Source of the DNA: Asticcacaulis sp. MM231
GTDB taxonomy: Bacteria > Pseudomonadota > Alphaproteobacteria > Caulobacterales > Caulobacteraceae
Assembly (NCBI RefSeq): GCF_964186625.1
Contig: NZ_OZ075110.1
Span: 358,501-422,500 of the forward strand
DNA length: 64,000 nt
Reading direction: 5' to 3'
A model generated the notes under the pieces. That model was not told where the DNA came from and ran no database searches. It saw only the letters and a program-made list of their open reading frames with translations. The stretch's first letter is position 1. Every line of letters starts with the position of its first letter. Positions 19,203 through 28,517 of the stretch are shown in pieces. A program made the translations under genes and the position numbers.

Positions 19203-22079
19203 TTACTGCATCTTGTATGTCACACCGAAAGTGATGCGCGTACCATACTTGGACCAGCTAAGCGGCAGACCGCCAGTGGTGTACGGGTGCTGCAAATCGT
19301 CAATGATGTTTTGCGCCGATACATTGAAGGACAATTGGTCATTCAGATTATACGAAGCAGAGGCATCGAGCTGGCCCCAACCATCAACGTAATTGGCCGG
19401 CACCAGATCGCTGGCGAGCTGAGTGTTATACTTGCTGCGCGCCGTGTAGGAAATACGTGCCTGAATCGGGCCCTTTTCATAATACGGCGAGATTGTGTAG
19501 CTCCAACGCGACAGATAAGGCATCGGCAACTTGCCGCTGGTCTTATTGAAGTCGTCAGTGAAGGAGCCATACTGCTGATCAAGGAAGGTCACGTTGGCCT
19601 GGATGCCGAAGCCCCACCACAGGTTGCCTTGGTAACCAACTGAAATGCCCGGGATCTTCGCATTACTACCGTTGAGCGGCGCGTAAATCAGCATGTTTTC
19701 AACGCGATTACAGTTACGGCCGACCGTACCCATGCAATAACCTAGGGCACTTTCGGGCAAAGTCACGTCGACGAAGGTGTACTTCTTGACAATGTAGGAC
19801 TCAACGTCCTTATAGGTCAGGTCGACGTTAAACAGGCTGTTCGGTCCGAAATACCATTCGTAGGAAGCGCTGTAGTTGGTGGCGCGGTAAGGCTTCAGGT
19901 CGGGATTGCCACCCGTGCCGCCGAACACTTGCAGGCCTTGTGCGACTGTGCTGTAACGATCGAGGCTATACTCAACCTGGCCGGACATGTCGGCGAAGGT
20001 CGGACGCGACATAACCTTGCCCGCCGAGAAACGGATCATCATGTCATCAGTCAGATCGTAAGCCGCGTTGAACGACGGCAGGACGTCATCATAGCCCTTA
20101 TTGATCGTAATCATTTCTTCATTCCACGGATAGTAGTCCATGGTCGAACGATAGGTTTGCTCGTTCTGTGTCTTAGCGTAACGCACGCCAACATCACCGT
20201 GCCACTTGCCAGAACGGAAGTTGGCCTGGACATAGGCGGCGTCGGTCTTCTCAGACGTATCCCAGAAGTTGCCGGCATCACGGAAATCACCCGCCGCATT
20301 GCCTGGGCTCTTGTTGGCGATCGAGTAATCGATCACAGCTTGCTGGGTCATGGCGACATAGGAGAGCAGATCGCCACTGGCACCCAGACCGTCTACAAGT
20401 GCGGGATCACTCAAGTAAGTATCAAAATCAGCCATCGTGCCGGTCACGTCAAATACCGTGTTGAAAAAGTGCGGTTTATTGACGTTTTCGTGCTTCTGAT
20501 ACTTATAGCCGAACAGGATTTCGGTGAAAGGACCCCACTCAACTTCACGCTTGAAGTCGAACTTGGCATAGTCGATCTGGTCGGTCGTCACAGCCGTTTT
20601 GACGAAGCCCGCCTGATCACCCTTCTTGCGGGTGGCGAACAGGGTCGGGTCAGAAGCCGGCTTGTCAAGCGTCAGGGTCGCGCCATCCGGCGTCATCGAC
20701 CAGCTGCCCGAATCCGTTCCATAGAAGCTCAGGTAATACTCAGGATCGGAACCACCCAACGCCTTAGTGCTTCCGATATCCGATTCAATAGTCCACATAC
20801 CAGGCGTCCACTTGCCCTCCAGGTTATAGCTGGTGGTATTGAGTTTGGAGCGCTTGTAATATTCGTCCATACGCACCGCGAATGTACCGGTGCCGCCAGT
20901 GACACCAGATTCGTTGGTTGTCACAGAATTCATCTTGGTCGGATAGAGATTGCCGCCTTGAGCGTTCAGGATCGCATCGCCCGCTCTGGCGATCCGCTTA
21001 CCATTACTGTCATACTGGTCGGTCATATAACGAGTGTAATAGGGATTGGTCTCATTCCAGTTGACACTGAGATCAGTTTCGAAGAACTGCGAATAGCTGG
21101 AGAAATCGCTATCGATGGCGGTACCGGTGAAGTTAAATTCCAGATCATCGCTGGGCTTGAACTGCAGGGCCAACTGATAGGTCTTGCGCTCGCGGCTTTC
21201 AAGGCTAGACGAAAGAGCGATATAGGTCGGCACCAGCATGTCTTCGGTCAAAGCCGGACCGCTTGTTACTGTAGGTAAAGCCGACGGGTTTGTGAAATTG
21301 CCGTCAGCATCGCAGGTTTTGGAGCTATTCGAGACACCACCCCAATGCGCTGCGTTACAAACCGACTGGTATCCAGCACCGATCGAGCCACTGCCCAGTA
21401 CGGATTTATTGTAGGCGTAGCTGACCAGCATGCCAAAGCGGCCGCTATCATCCTTGGTGCTGTAGAAGAGGGAGTAACGAGGATCTTTTTCTTTGTTGCG
21501 CTCGTTGATGTTATAATTGTAGTTGAAAGAGGCGGTGTTCTTCGGCAGCGACAAAGGCTTGCGCGTATTGACGATAACCGAACCACCGATCCCACCTTCT
21601 TCAAGGCGAGCTTCCGTCGTCTTGTAGACTTCAACATTGCCAATGAGTTCAGGTGCCAGAGTGCTGAAGTTGAAGCTGCGGCCGTTGTCACGATCACTCG
21701 CTCCGGCATCGGCCGTGGCCAAAGGATTGCCGTTCAGCGAAACATTGATCAGGCGCGAATCTATACCGTTGATAGCGACCTTGTCGCCCTCACCGCCGCC
21801 CGTGCGATCCACCGTGATGCCCGGCAGACGCGACAGCGATTCGGCCACGTTCACGTCAGGGAACTTGCTGACGTCTTCAGCTGTGATGACGTCGATGTGC
21901 GCGGAGGCCTTGCGCTTCACGTTCAGCGACTTTTGCAGGCTCTTGCGCACGCCTACGACGATGACTTCCTGCGCTTCAGGCGCTGCAGCCGGAGCCGCAG
22001 CCTCTTGCGCAAAAGCGCCCCCTGAGATCATAACGCCCGTAAGGGCCGTCGTGATCAAAGCATAAGATTTTAATTTCAT
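19203..22079 (-). CDS. TonB-dependent receptor, Caulobacter-type glycan transporter
   Basis: 958 residues with a Sec signal (MKLKSYALITTALTGVMISG) and cleavage near AFAQ. After an Ala/Pro-rich linker comes the TonB-box-like EVIVVGVRKSLQKSLNVKR. The plug follows (ITAEDVSKFPDVNVAESLSR, LPGITVDRTGGGEGDKVAIN) and then a 22-strand-type barrel that ends TFGVTYKMQ with the aromatic-rich C-terminal strand expected for Bam assembly. Such receptors import oligosaccharides across the outer membrane using TonB energy. It lies between the N-glycan-type operon downstream on its own strand and the divergent sulfotransferase/GH95 operon. It could serve either, and the substrate is therefore inferred only as a glycan. 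The ribosome site is GGAG. Confidence 0.92.
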   Translation of the reverse strand: MKLKSYALITTALTGVMISGGAFAQEAAAPAAAPEAQEVIVVGVRKSLQKSLNVKRKASAHIDVITAEDVSKFPDVNVAESLSRLPGITVDRTGGGEGDKVAINGIDSRLINVSLNGNPLATADAGASDRDNGRSFNFSTLAPELIGNVEVYKTTEARLEEGGIGGSVIVNTRKPLSLPKNTASFNYNYNINERNKEKDPRYSLFYSTKDDSGRFGMLVSYAYNKSVLGSGSIGAGYQSVCNAAHWGGVSNSSKTCDADGNFTNPSALPTVTSGPALTEDMLVPTYIALSSSLESRERKTYQLALQFKPSDDLEFNFTGTAIDSDFSSYSQFFETDLSVNWNETNPYYTRYMTDQYDSNGKRIARAGDAILNAQGGNLYPTKMNSVTTNESGVTGGTGTFAVRMDEYYKRSKLNTTSYNLEGKWTPGMWTIESDIGSTKALGGSDPEYYLSFYGTDSGSWSMTPDGATLTLDKPASDPTLFATRKKGDQAGFVKTAVTTDQIDYAKFDFKREVEWGPFTEILFGYKYQKHENVNKPHFFNTVFDVTGTMADFDTYLSDPALVDGLGASGDLLSYVAMTQQAVIDYSIANKSPGNAAGDFRDAGNFWDTSEKTDAAYVQANFRSGKWHGDVGVRYAKTQNEQTYRSTMDYYPWNEEMITINKGYDDVLPSFNAAYDLTDDMMIRFSAGKVMSRPTFADMSGQVEYSLDRYSTVAQGLQVFGGTGGNPDLKPYRATNYSASYEWYFGPNSLFNVDLTYKDVESYIVKKYTFVDVTLPESALGYCMGTVGRNCNRVENMLIYAPLNGSNAKIPGISVGYQGNLWWGFGIQANVTFLDQQYGSFTDDFNKTSGKLPMPYLSRWSYTISPYYEKGPIQARISYTARSKYNTQLASDLVPANYVDGWGQLDASASYNLNDQLSFNVSAQNIIDDLQHPYTTGGLPLSWSKYGTRITFGVTYKMQ

Positions 22080-22650
22080 TCCCTATTTCTCCAACTTTCC
22101 GCATGGCGGAAATGCTTCAATACATGTGCAAATTACTCGCCCAGGCCGTCGCTAATACCTTTTTGATACCAAAATTCCCCGGTACGTAGCCACTGGTGAA
22201 ACAATTCTTACATATAAAATAAGAAATGCGTCAAACCCTAGTTTAATCATCCTGTCATATTTCAAGCAAGTGAGGAACCAAAGTCCAACGTTGTCATTAC
22301 CATTCGCACCTTGTCACAATTTCGCAATAACATTTGGATTTAATCTTTTACGCGAAAAGTGATTGAATTATAATCGAATTGTCGCGCTGCGAAATCGAAC
22401 TTTCGTACATGCATTTCGTCATAGACGTGTTGCTTTTCCATCACATACTCTGCGATGAAATTAGCAGAAAGCCATGATTTTAACGCTTTGCAAAAATAAC
22501 GTCTCGACGCGCGGCCATATTTTGGCAAAGGTTATGACACATTTCCAGTATTGTCTTAAAAGGGCATTCTGAACTTAAATTGGTATTGCAAAAATGGGTA
22601 ACCGGCTATGGTCGCGGCCACCCAGAACCTATGAGTTTTCTAGATTATCC
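22080..22650. promoter_or_regulatory. AT-rich divergent promoter region between the TBDR and sulfotransferase operon
   Basis: A stretch of about 570 bp with lower GC than its surroundings and no supported gene. A 6-bp hairpin (TTCCGC-ATG-GCGGAA, 22097-22111) lies in the TBDR leader. On the minus strand GGTAT occurs twice around AAAAA near 22160-22180, and a similar GGTAT-N-CAAAAAT occurs near 22580 on the plus strand next to the opposite gene. These may be shared operator half-sites but the support is weak. Neither the DeoR nor the GntR motif found elsewhere in the window is seen here. Confidence 0.35.
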
Positions 22651-24255
22651 ATGATCCGCCCCCCACCAGACCACCCCACCCTTCTCGCTGCGCGTGACGC
22701 CTTCAAGCGCGGCGACATGCGCGCGGTCTTAACGCAAGCGCGTCTGGCGACAAGGACAATGCCCGTGTCAAGCGAAGCCTGGTGGCTCCTCGGCACCGCC
22801 GCCAATGCTGAGAGTGACGTCGTCACAGCCGCCCATGCTTTTGAACAGGCCGCTCTGCATGCGCAGCCTGGTTCGCCGGCCAAGTCGCAAATGTTCGTGC
22901 TGCGCGGCCCGCCACTCATGGGCGACGGTCGCATGGCCGAGGCCGTGGAGACCACGCGCTCAGGTGTCCGCTTAGGGCTTGGTGATCCCGCGAGTCTCGT
23001 CAAGGCCAGCTACACCCTGACCAACGCCGGCCTGCCGCAAGAGGCCCTGCCACTGGCGCAAAAGGCAGCAGAGCTTAATCCCAGACACGCCGAAGCCTGG
23101 TATAGCCTCGGCAGTGTTCAGCGCACGCTTGGCGACATCGAAGCCGCTGAGACCGCCTTCAAGACCTCAATCACTCTGACAAAATCGCCGATATCGGCCT
23201 ATTTCAACCTGGCCTATCTGAAGCGCTGGACGCCGGATAACAATCACATCGCAGAGCTTGAAGCCTTGTCGTGCCAGAGTAGCCTGGAGGCCTGCCGCGT
23301 CGCTTACGCCCTCTTCAAGGAATATAACGACACCGGCCAGTTTGATGCCGCGCTCGACTGCCTGCAACTGGGTGCCAGCCTTGCCAGGAAGCTGGAGACC
23401 TGGACCTCGGAAGAGGAAGCGGCCATGGTCTGCGCCTGGAAAGAACACCTGCCAGCACAGCGTTTCACCACGCGCGATGATCGTCCCCGCAGCGGCCCCA
23501 AACGCATCTTCATCATAGGCCTGCCACGTTCCGGCACCACCCTGATCGAGCGCGTCCTGGCGGCACACAGCCAGGTGCAGGCCATAGGCGAACTCAAAGC
23601 CTTCGGCGTCGCCACCCGCAAGCTGTGCGATCTGGCGACCCCCGCCCGTCTGGACCCGGAGGTCATCGCCGCCGCCGTCAAGCTCGATCCGCGCGACATA
23701 GCCGAGCTTTACACCCGCGAGACGGCCTATCTGCATGATGGCAGCAGCGCCTACGTCATCGACAAGCTGCCGAACAATCACGAATACGCCGGTCTGATCA
23801 GGCTGGCCTTCCCTGACGCCCTTATCATTGGCCTCGACCGCAATCCGATGGACGCCCTGTTCGGTAGCTATAAGCTGCTGTTCACCGGCGCCTACGGCTG
23901 GTCCTACACGCTGGACGATCTCGCCGACCATTACGGCCATTTCCGCGACCTCATGACGTATTGGAAACAGGTGCTGGGCGATGGCCTGATCGACGTCTCG
24001 CTGGAGGCGGTCATTCAAGATCCCGAGACCGAAATCCGGCGCTTGCTGGACGCCTGCGGCTTGCCGTTTGAAGAGGCCTGCCTGCGTCCGCACGAAGCGA
24101 AAGGTGCGGTCTCCACGGCCAGCGCCGTGCAGGTGCGCAAGCCGATCAACGCCGAAGGCGTCGGAGCCTGGAAACGCTACGCAAACCATCTGGAGCCCCT
24201 GCGACAGCGCCTCGGCGCCATGGGCTACCTCCCCCTCAACAAGGAATCCTCATGA
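22651..24255 (+). CDS. TPR-repeat sulfotransferase
   Basis: About 534 residues. The N-terminal half (to about 250) consists of tetratricopeptide repeats, for example AEAWYSLGSVQRTLGDIEAA. The C-terminal half is a PAPS-dependent sulfotransferase domain: the 5'-phosphosulfate loop IFIIGLPRSGTTLIERVLA near residue 290, then DKLPNNHEYAGLIRLAFPDA and the 3'-phosphate region GLDRNPMDALFGSY. No signal peptide is seen, so it should act in the cytoplasm, transferring sulfate from PAPS to an unknown acceptor. A start at 22594 is possible but neither ATG has a good ribosome site; I prefer 22651, which begins just before the first repeat. Its stop overlaps the GH95 start (ATGA), indicating translational coupling. 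Confidence 0.85.
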   Translation: MIRPPPDHPTLLAARDAFKRGDMRAVLTQARLATRTMPVSSEAWWLLGTAANAESDVVTAAHAFEQAALHAQPGSPAKSQMFVLRGPPLMGDGRMAEAVETTRSGVRLGLGDPASLVKASYTLTNAGLPQEALPLAQKAAELNPRHAEAWYSLGSVQRTLGDIEAAETAFKTSITLTKSPISAYFNLAYLKRWTPDNNHIAELEALSCQSSLEACRVAYALFKEYNDTGQFDAALDCLQLGASLARKLETWTSEEEAAMVCAWKEHLPAQRFTTRDDRPRSGPKRIFIIGLPRSGTTLIERVLAAHSQVQAIGELKAFGVATRKLCDLATPARLDPEVIAAAVKLDPRDIAELYTRETAYLHDGSSAYVIDKLPNNHEYAGLIRLAFPDALIIGLDRNPMDALFGSYKLLFTGAYGWSYTLDDLADHYGHFRDLMTYWKQVLGDGLIDVSLEAVIQDPETEIRRLLDACGLPFEEACLRPHEAKGAVSTASAVQVRKPINAEGVGAWKRYANHLEPLRQRLGAMGYLPLNKESS

Positions 24256-26619
24256 CCGATCTGACCCGCCGCGCCGCACTGGCCTCGCTTGGCGCCCTGC
24301 CCATCTGGAGCACCTTGATCACGACGGCCGAGGCCGCCCCTAGCGGTGAGCGAGCCACCAAGCGGCTACGCTTCAAGGCGCCCGCACAACAGTGGATTGA
24401 AGCCCTACCCGTCGGCAATGGCCGGATCGGCGCCATGGTTTTTGGCGGTATATCAAGCGAACGCCTCCAGCTCAATCATATCGAACTGTGGTCGGGCCGC
24501 CCCGCCGAAGACGATCGCCCCGAAAGCCTGGCAGCCCTGCCGGACGTGCGCCGCCTGTTGTTTGAAGGTCGCTACCTGGAAGCCAACCGGCTGGCGCAGG
24601 CCCAGATGATGACGCCCATGAACGCGGAAACCTACGGCTCTTACCAGATGCTGGCCGACCTGTTGCTGGACATCGAGCACGACGGGGCGATCAGCGATTA
24701 CACCCGCGAACTGGATATGGCCACCGCTTCGGTCCACGTACGTTACAAAGCCGGCAAGGCACTCTATACGCGCACGGTTCTGGCCTCCTTCCCCGACAAG
24801 GTGCTCGCTGTGAAGCTGGAGACGACCGCGCCCACCGGTCTGAACCTGACGGTAAAACTGGCGCGCGGTCAGGATGCGACCACCACTACTGAAGGCGATC
24901 ATCTCCATCTGTCCGGTCGGCCAAAGCCGTTCGGTACGCAGTTCAGTGCCCGCCTCACCTGCACAAACGTCGGGGGATCAGTGACCGCCACGGGTGACGG
25001 CTACAAGGTGGCCGGCGCGAAAAGCATCGTGCTTCTGCTGACCGCCGCCACCGACCTTCTAAACCCCGATGCGAAAAGCCAGTCCCTGCAAGCCCTGTCA
25101 GCGGCGCGCTCCGCGACCTGGGCCACACTGGTACGCCGCCAGCAAGCCGATCACTGTGGGCTGTTTGACCGGGTCGCGCTTGAACTGGGCAAGGCCCCGG
25201 CCGACACGACCGCCGAACTCGCGCCTGAATGCGGTCAAGCAGGGCACCAGCGATCCGGCCATGGCCGAAACCTATTTCAATTTTGGTCGCTACCTCTTGA
25301 TCTCGTCGTCACGGCCCGGCTCCCTGCCGGCCAATCTGCAAGGCCTGTGGGCGGACGGTTTCGCACCGCCCTGGAGTTCTGATTACCATACCAACATCAA
25401 TGTGCAGATGAACTACTGGCCGGCCGAGGTCTGTGGCCTCGGCGAACTGCATACCCCCCTGTTCGATTACACCGAACGCCTGCTTCCGCACGCCGAAACC
25501 ACCGCCCGCGTCGCCTATGGCTGCAAGGGCGCCACCGTTCACTACACGACCAACCCGTGGGGGCACACGGCGCTCGATGGCCAGCTTGAATGGGGTATGT
25601 GGCCCGAAGGGCTGGCGTGGCTCAGCCTGCACTTCTGGGAGCATTATCAATTCAGCGGCGATGAAGCTTTCCTGCGCGCCCACGCCTATCCGCTTCTGAA
25701 AGCCTGCGCCATGTTCTCGCTCGACTACCTGGTGCCGCACCCCAAAACCGGCAAGCTGGTGGCCGGACCGGCGACCTCCCCGGAAAACACCTATGTGTTA
25801 GATAATGGCGATCGCGGCAACATCACCATGGGACCGGCCATGTCGCAGTCCATCGCCTTCTCAGTGCTCGATCATTGCCGCCAGGCCGCGCGCCGGCTCG
25901 AAATCGATCCGGAGTTGGAGGCCAGGTGTGATCAGGCGATCAGCCGATTGAAGCGTCTGGAAATCGGCACCGACGGCCGTATCATGGAATGGCCGGAGGC
26001 CTTCAAGGAGGCCGAACCGGGGCACCGCCATATCTCTCATCTGTTCGGTCTCTATCCCGGCGATGAGATCGACGCCCACGCCACGCCCAAATTGGCCGAG
26101 GCCGCGCGCAAGACCCTGACGGCCCGCCTTGTCCACGGTGGCGGCCAGACCGGCTGGAGCGCAGCCTGGCTGACCATGTTCCGCGCCCGCCTCGGTGAGG
26201 GTGATACGGCAGAAGCCATGCTGACCAAACTGTTCCGCGAATCGACCGCCGCCAACTTCTTCGATACCCACCCGGCTGACAAGGCGCCCATCTTCCAGAT
26301 CGACGGTAATCTCGGCGCTACGGCCGCCATGGCGGAAATGCTCATTCAGAGTCATGGCGGCGTTCTGAAACTGTTGCCAGCCTTACCCGCCGCCTGGCCA
26401 AACGGCCGCGTCACCGGCCTGCGCGCTCGTGGCGGCATCAAGGTCGACCTCCTGTGGGATAAGGGCGCAACCCAGGCCGTGATCCGGCCGTCGTACGATG
26501 TCAACATGGCCATCCTGCCGCCACCGGGGCAGGCCTTTGTGGCCGGCGCACCCAAGACCACCAAGCTGAAGGGCGGGCAGGTCTATAAACTTACCTGCGG
26601 AACAATAGGCAAGACATGA
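24252..26619 (+). pseudogene. GH95 family alpha-L-fucosidase/galactosidase, split by a 1-base frameshift
   Basis: Two plus-strand frames join near 25221. The first (start 24252, signal MTDLTRRAALASLGALPIWS) has the N-terminal beta domain with EALPVGNGRIGAMVFGG and LNHIELWSGRP, both hallmarks of GH95. The second resumes as [19 protein letters not shown] and continues through [39 protein letters not shown] and [11 protein letters not shown], the (alpha/alpha)6 catalytic core, to its natural end at 26619. Removing one G or C at 25219-25223 gives an uninterrupted family member. GH95 enzymes act on alpha-1,2-fucose or related L-galactose by inversion. The gene is coupled at both ends: it overlaps the upstream sulfotransferase stop and its own stop overlaps the next sulfotransferase start. 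Confidence 0.88.
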
Positions 26620-27302
26620 TCGTTTCCGACACCTTTGCCTTTCTCCACCTGCATAAATCGGGCGGCACCTTCGTCAATCATATGATGATCAAGTGCCTCG
26701 CGTCGGCCAGGCGCGTCGGTTATCATCTGCCGTATAGTGAAATGCCGGACACCTGCCGTCATCTGGCTGTGCTTGGCACGGTGCGTAACCCGTGGGCCTA
26801 TTATGTGTCGTGGTACCATTTCCAGAACGGCCAGGAGCGGCCCAATCCGCTCTTCCTGATTTGCAGCGAAAACCGCTCGCTCGACTTTGCCGGCACGATC
26901 CGCAATCTCGTGACCCTGGCTGATGACTCGGCGCGCGTTGAGCGGCTGGCTGAGGTGTTCCCGGATCATTTCGTCAATTACGGGCTCAATCTCAGGCAAC
27001 AGTGTATCGAGAGGATTCGCGGTTCCGGCGCGGGATTTTACAGCTTCCTCTATAACCGGCTTTACGCGGGCGCCGCCTCTCCGAACATTATCCCTATGGA
27101 GCGTCTGCGCGAAACCCTGTTTGACATGCAACTCGGTCTGAACGCTCAGGAAACCCTGCTAACACGCGACTTTCTGCGATCGGTGCCGAAGCTGAACGTC
27201 AGTGATCACGGCGCTTATCAGGATTACTACACGCCCGAACTCAGAGATCTGGTGGCGCTGTGGGATCACCAGGTGATTGACGCCTATGACTACAGATTCT
27301 GA
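26616..27302 (+). CDS. Single-domain sulfotransferase (sulfotransferase family 2-like)
   Basis: 228 residues, no signal peptide. It begins with a beta strand and phosphate loop, [20 protein letters not shown], in which HKSGGTF replaces the usual PKTGGTS. A second strand and Arg-containing motif follow, [20 protein letters not shown], where R and the downstream Ser/Trp are the PAPS 3'-phosphate contacts of the family. Later motifs are [14 protein letters not shown] and [20 protein letters not shown], the latter resembling the C-terminal YxD...YD signature of carbohydrate or protein sulfotransferases. The ATG overlaps the GH95 stop by 4 bp. The acceptor is unknown. This is a second sulfotransferase of a different subtype in the same operon. 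Confidence 0.82.
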   Translation: MIVSDTFAFLHLHKSGGTFVNHMMIKCLASARRVGYHLPYSEMPDTCRHLAVLGTVRNPWAYYVSWYHFQNGQERPNPLFLICSENRSLDFAGTIRNLVTLADDSARVERLAEVFPDHFVNYGLNLRQQCIERIRGSGAGFYSFLYNRLYAGAASPNIIPMERLRETLFDMQLGLNAQETLLTRDFLRSVPKLNVSDHGAYQDYYTPELRDLVALWDHQVIDAYDYRF

Positions 27303-27407
27303 CATTCCCATGGGTATTGGCAAGGCGGATAACAAGGAAACGTTATCTGTAGACATCGCTATTTTCTTGAGGATAGGCTTCCAACAAAGTCCGCAACGGT
27401 TACGCAT

Positions 27408-28016
27408 ATGAATTTTGCCCACGATGCCCAGAAACTGGGAGCCTTCGATATTGCCGAGCTAAGAGCCGTGGTCGCAGGCTTCGACGACGAGGTATGGAAC
27501 GCCGACGCCAGCCGGCAGAAGGCCTTCGACGCGCATACCAGCACCCAAACCCTCAAGCTGATTGCCGACAGCGACTTTCGTCATACGAACCCCACCGTTC
27601 ATCCGGCCTTCACGACCCTTGAGCACCTGCTTAACCCCTTTATGGCTCATATCCGCGGGTATTATTTGCAGACCATGCGCCAGCGCATCGTGGCGGAGAA
27701 GAACGGCCCCGGCTATTTCATCCGCGCCCTGCTGACGCGGCTGCCGTCTAAGGCGTCCATCAAGCCGCATATTGATGATGGCGAGTCCCTGAAGCGCTGC
27801 CATCGCATCCACGTCCCCATCATCTCGAACCCCGACAGCCTGTTCATTGTCGGCAACAAGCGCTTTCATATGCCCGAAGGCGAAATGTGGGAAATCAACA
27901 ACCGCCGCACCCATGCCGTCATAAACGACGGCGCAGAGGCCCGTGTTCACCTCATCATGGACTATGTCCAGCCCGGTGAAACCGTATTCGACCTCGAAGG
28001 CCCCCTTACCGCTTAG
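27408..28016 (+). CDS. Aspartyl/asparaginyl beta-hydroxylase family protein (2-oxoglutarate/Fe oxygenase)
   Basis: 202 residues. The double-stranded beta-helix core is recognisable. IKPHIDDGESLKRCHRIHVP supplies the Fe-binding His and Asp in the HxD arrangement and the Arg/His that bind 2-oxoglutarate. GEMWEINNRRTHAVINDGAE then ARVHLIMDYV gives the distal His. Family members hydroxylate Asp or Asn residues in proteins, though many bacterial ones have unknown substrates. There is no signal peptide, so it is cytoplasmic. It lies 105 bp after the second sulfotransferase and 8 bp before secB. The 105-bp gap contains a GATAAC...GTTATC inverted repeat. Its target may be a protein partner encoded nearby; that is inference. 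Confidence 0.85.
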   Translation: MNFAHDAQKLGAFDIAELRAVVAGFDDEVWNADASRQKAFDAHTSTQTLKLIADSDFRHTNPTVHPAFTTLEHLLNPFMAHIRGYYLQTMRQRIVAEKNGPGYFIRALLTRLPSKASIKPHIDDGESLKRCHRIHVPIISNPDSLFIVGNKRFHMPEGEMWEINNRRTHAVINDGAEARVHLIMDYVQPGETVFDLEGPLTA

Positions 28017-28024
28017 GATATCAC

Positions 28025-28417
28025 ATGACGCAAACCTTAAAAATCCGCCAGATCTACCTCAAGGACCTGTCCTATCAGGCCCCGACCGGAGCCGAGATCT
28101 TCACGCGCGAATGGTCGCCCAAGGTCAAGGTCGATATGAAGCTGGAAAACAGCCATCTGTCGGGTTCGCTTTACGAGGTCGTCCTGACGCTCTCGATCGT
28201 GACCACCAGCGCAGGCAGCACCGCCTATATGATCGAGCTTATGCAGGCTGGCATCTTCGAGCTCACCGGCTACACCGATGCCCAGCGCGAGCAGGTTCTT
28301 GGCGGCAAATGCGCCAGCATTCTCTTCCCCTATGCGCGCGAGACGGTTGAAGGCCTGTTGATGAAGGCACGCCTCCCGGCGCTCATCCTCGACCCGATCG
28401 ACTTCGAAACGAACTGA
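28025..28417 (+). CDS. SecB-family protein-export chaperone (paralogue in glycan locus)
   Basis: 130 residues aligning with SecB along most of its length: QIYLKDLSYQAPTGAEIF near the N-terminus, SGSLYEVVLTLSIVTTSAGS in the central sheet, MQAGIFELTGYTDAQ, and the signature CASILFPYARETVEGLLMKA followed by LILDPIDF. SecB is a cytoplasmic homotetramer that keeps exported proteins unfolded and passes them to SecA. It is shorter than the E. coli protein and lacks its acidic C-terminal tail. A good AGGA site precedes the ATG. It is unusual for secB to sit among glycosidases rather than in a housekeeping context. It may be dedicated to exporting the TBDR or enzymes of this locus, or to handling a product modified by its neighbours. 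Confidence 0.85.
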   Translation: MTQTLKIRQIYLKDLSYQAPTGAEIFTREWSPKVKVDMKLENSHLSGSLYEVVLTLSIVTTSAGSTAYMIELMQAGIFELTGYTDAQREQVLGGKCASILFPYARETVEGLLMKARLPALILDPIDFETN

Positions 28418-28517
28418 ACAGGTGCGCGGCAGATCGTCTTGACGGCCGCCGCCTTTCAATGATACCGCTAACATAATAGCGCACCCAGAGGCGCGAGGTT
28501 ACACAGGGACAGCTCAC

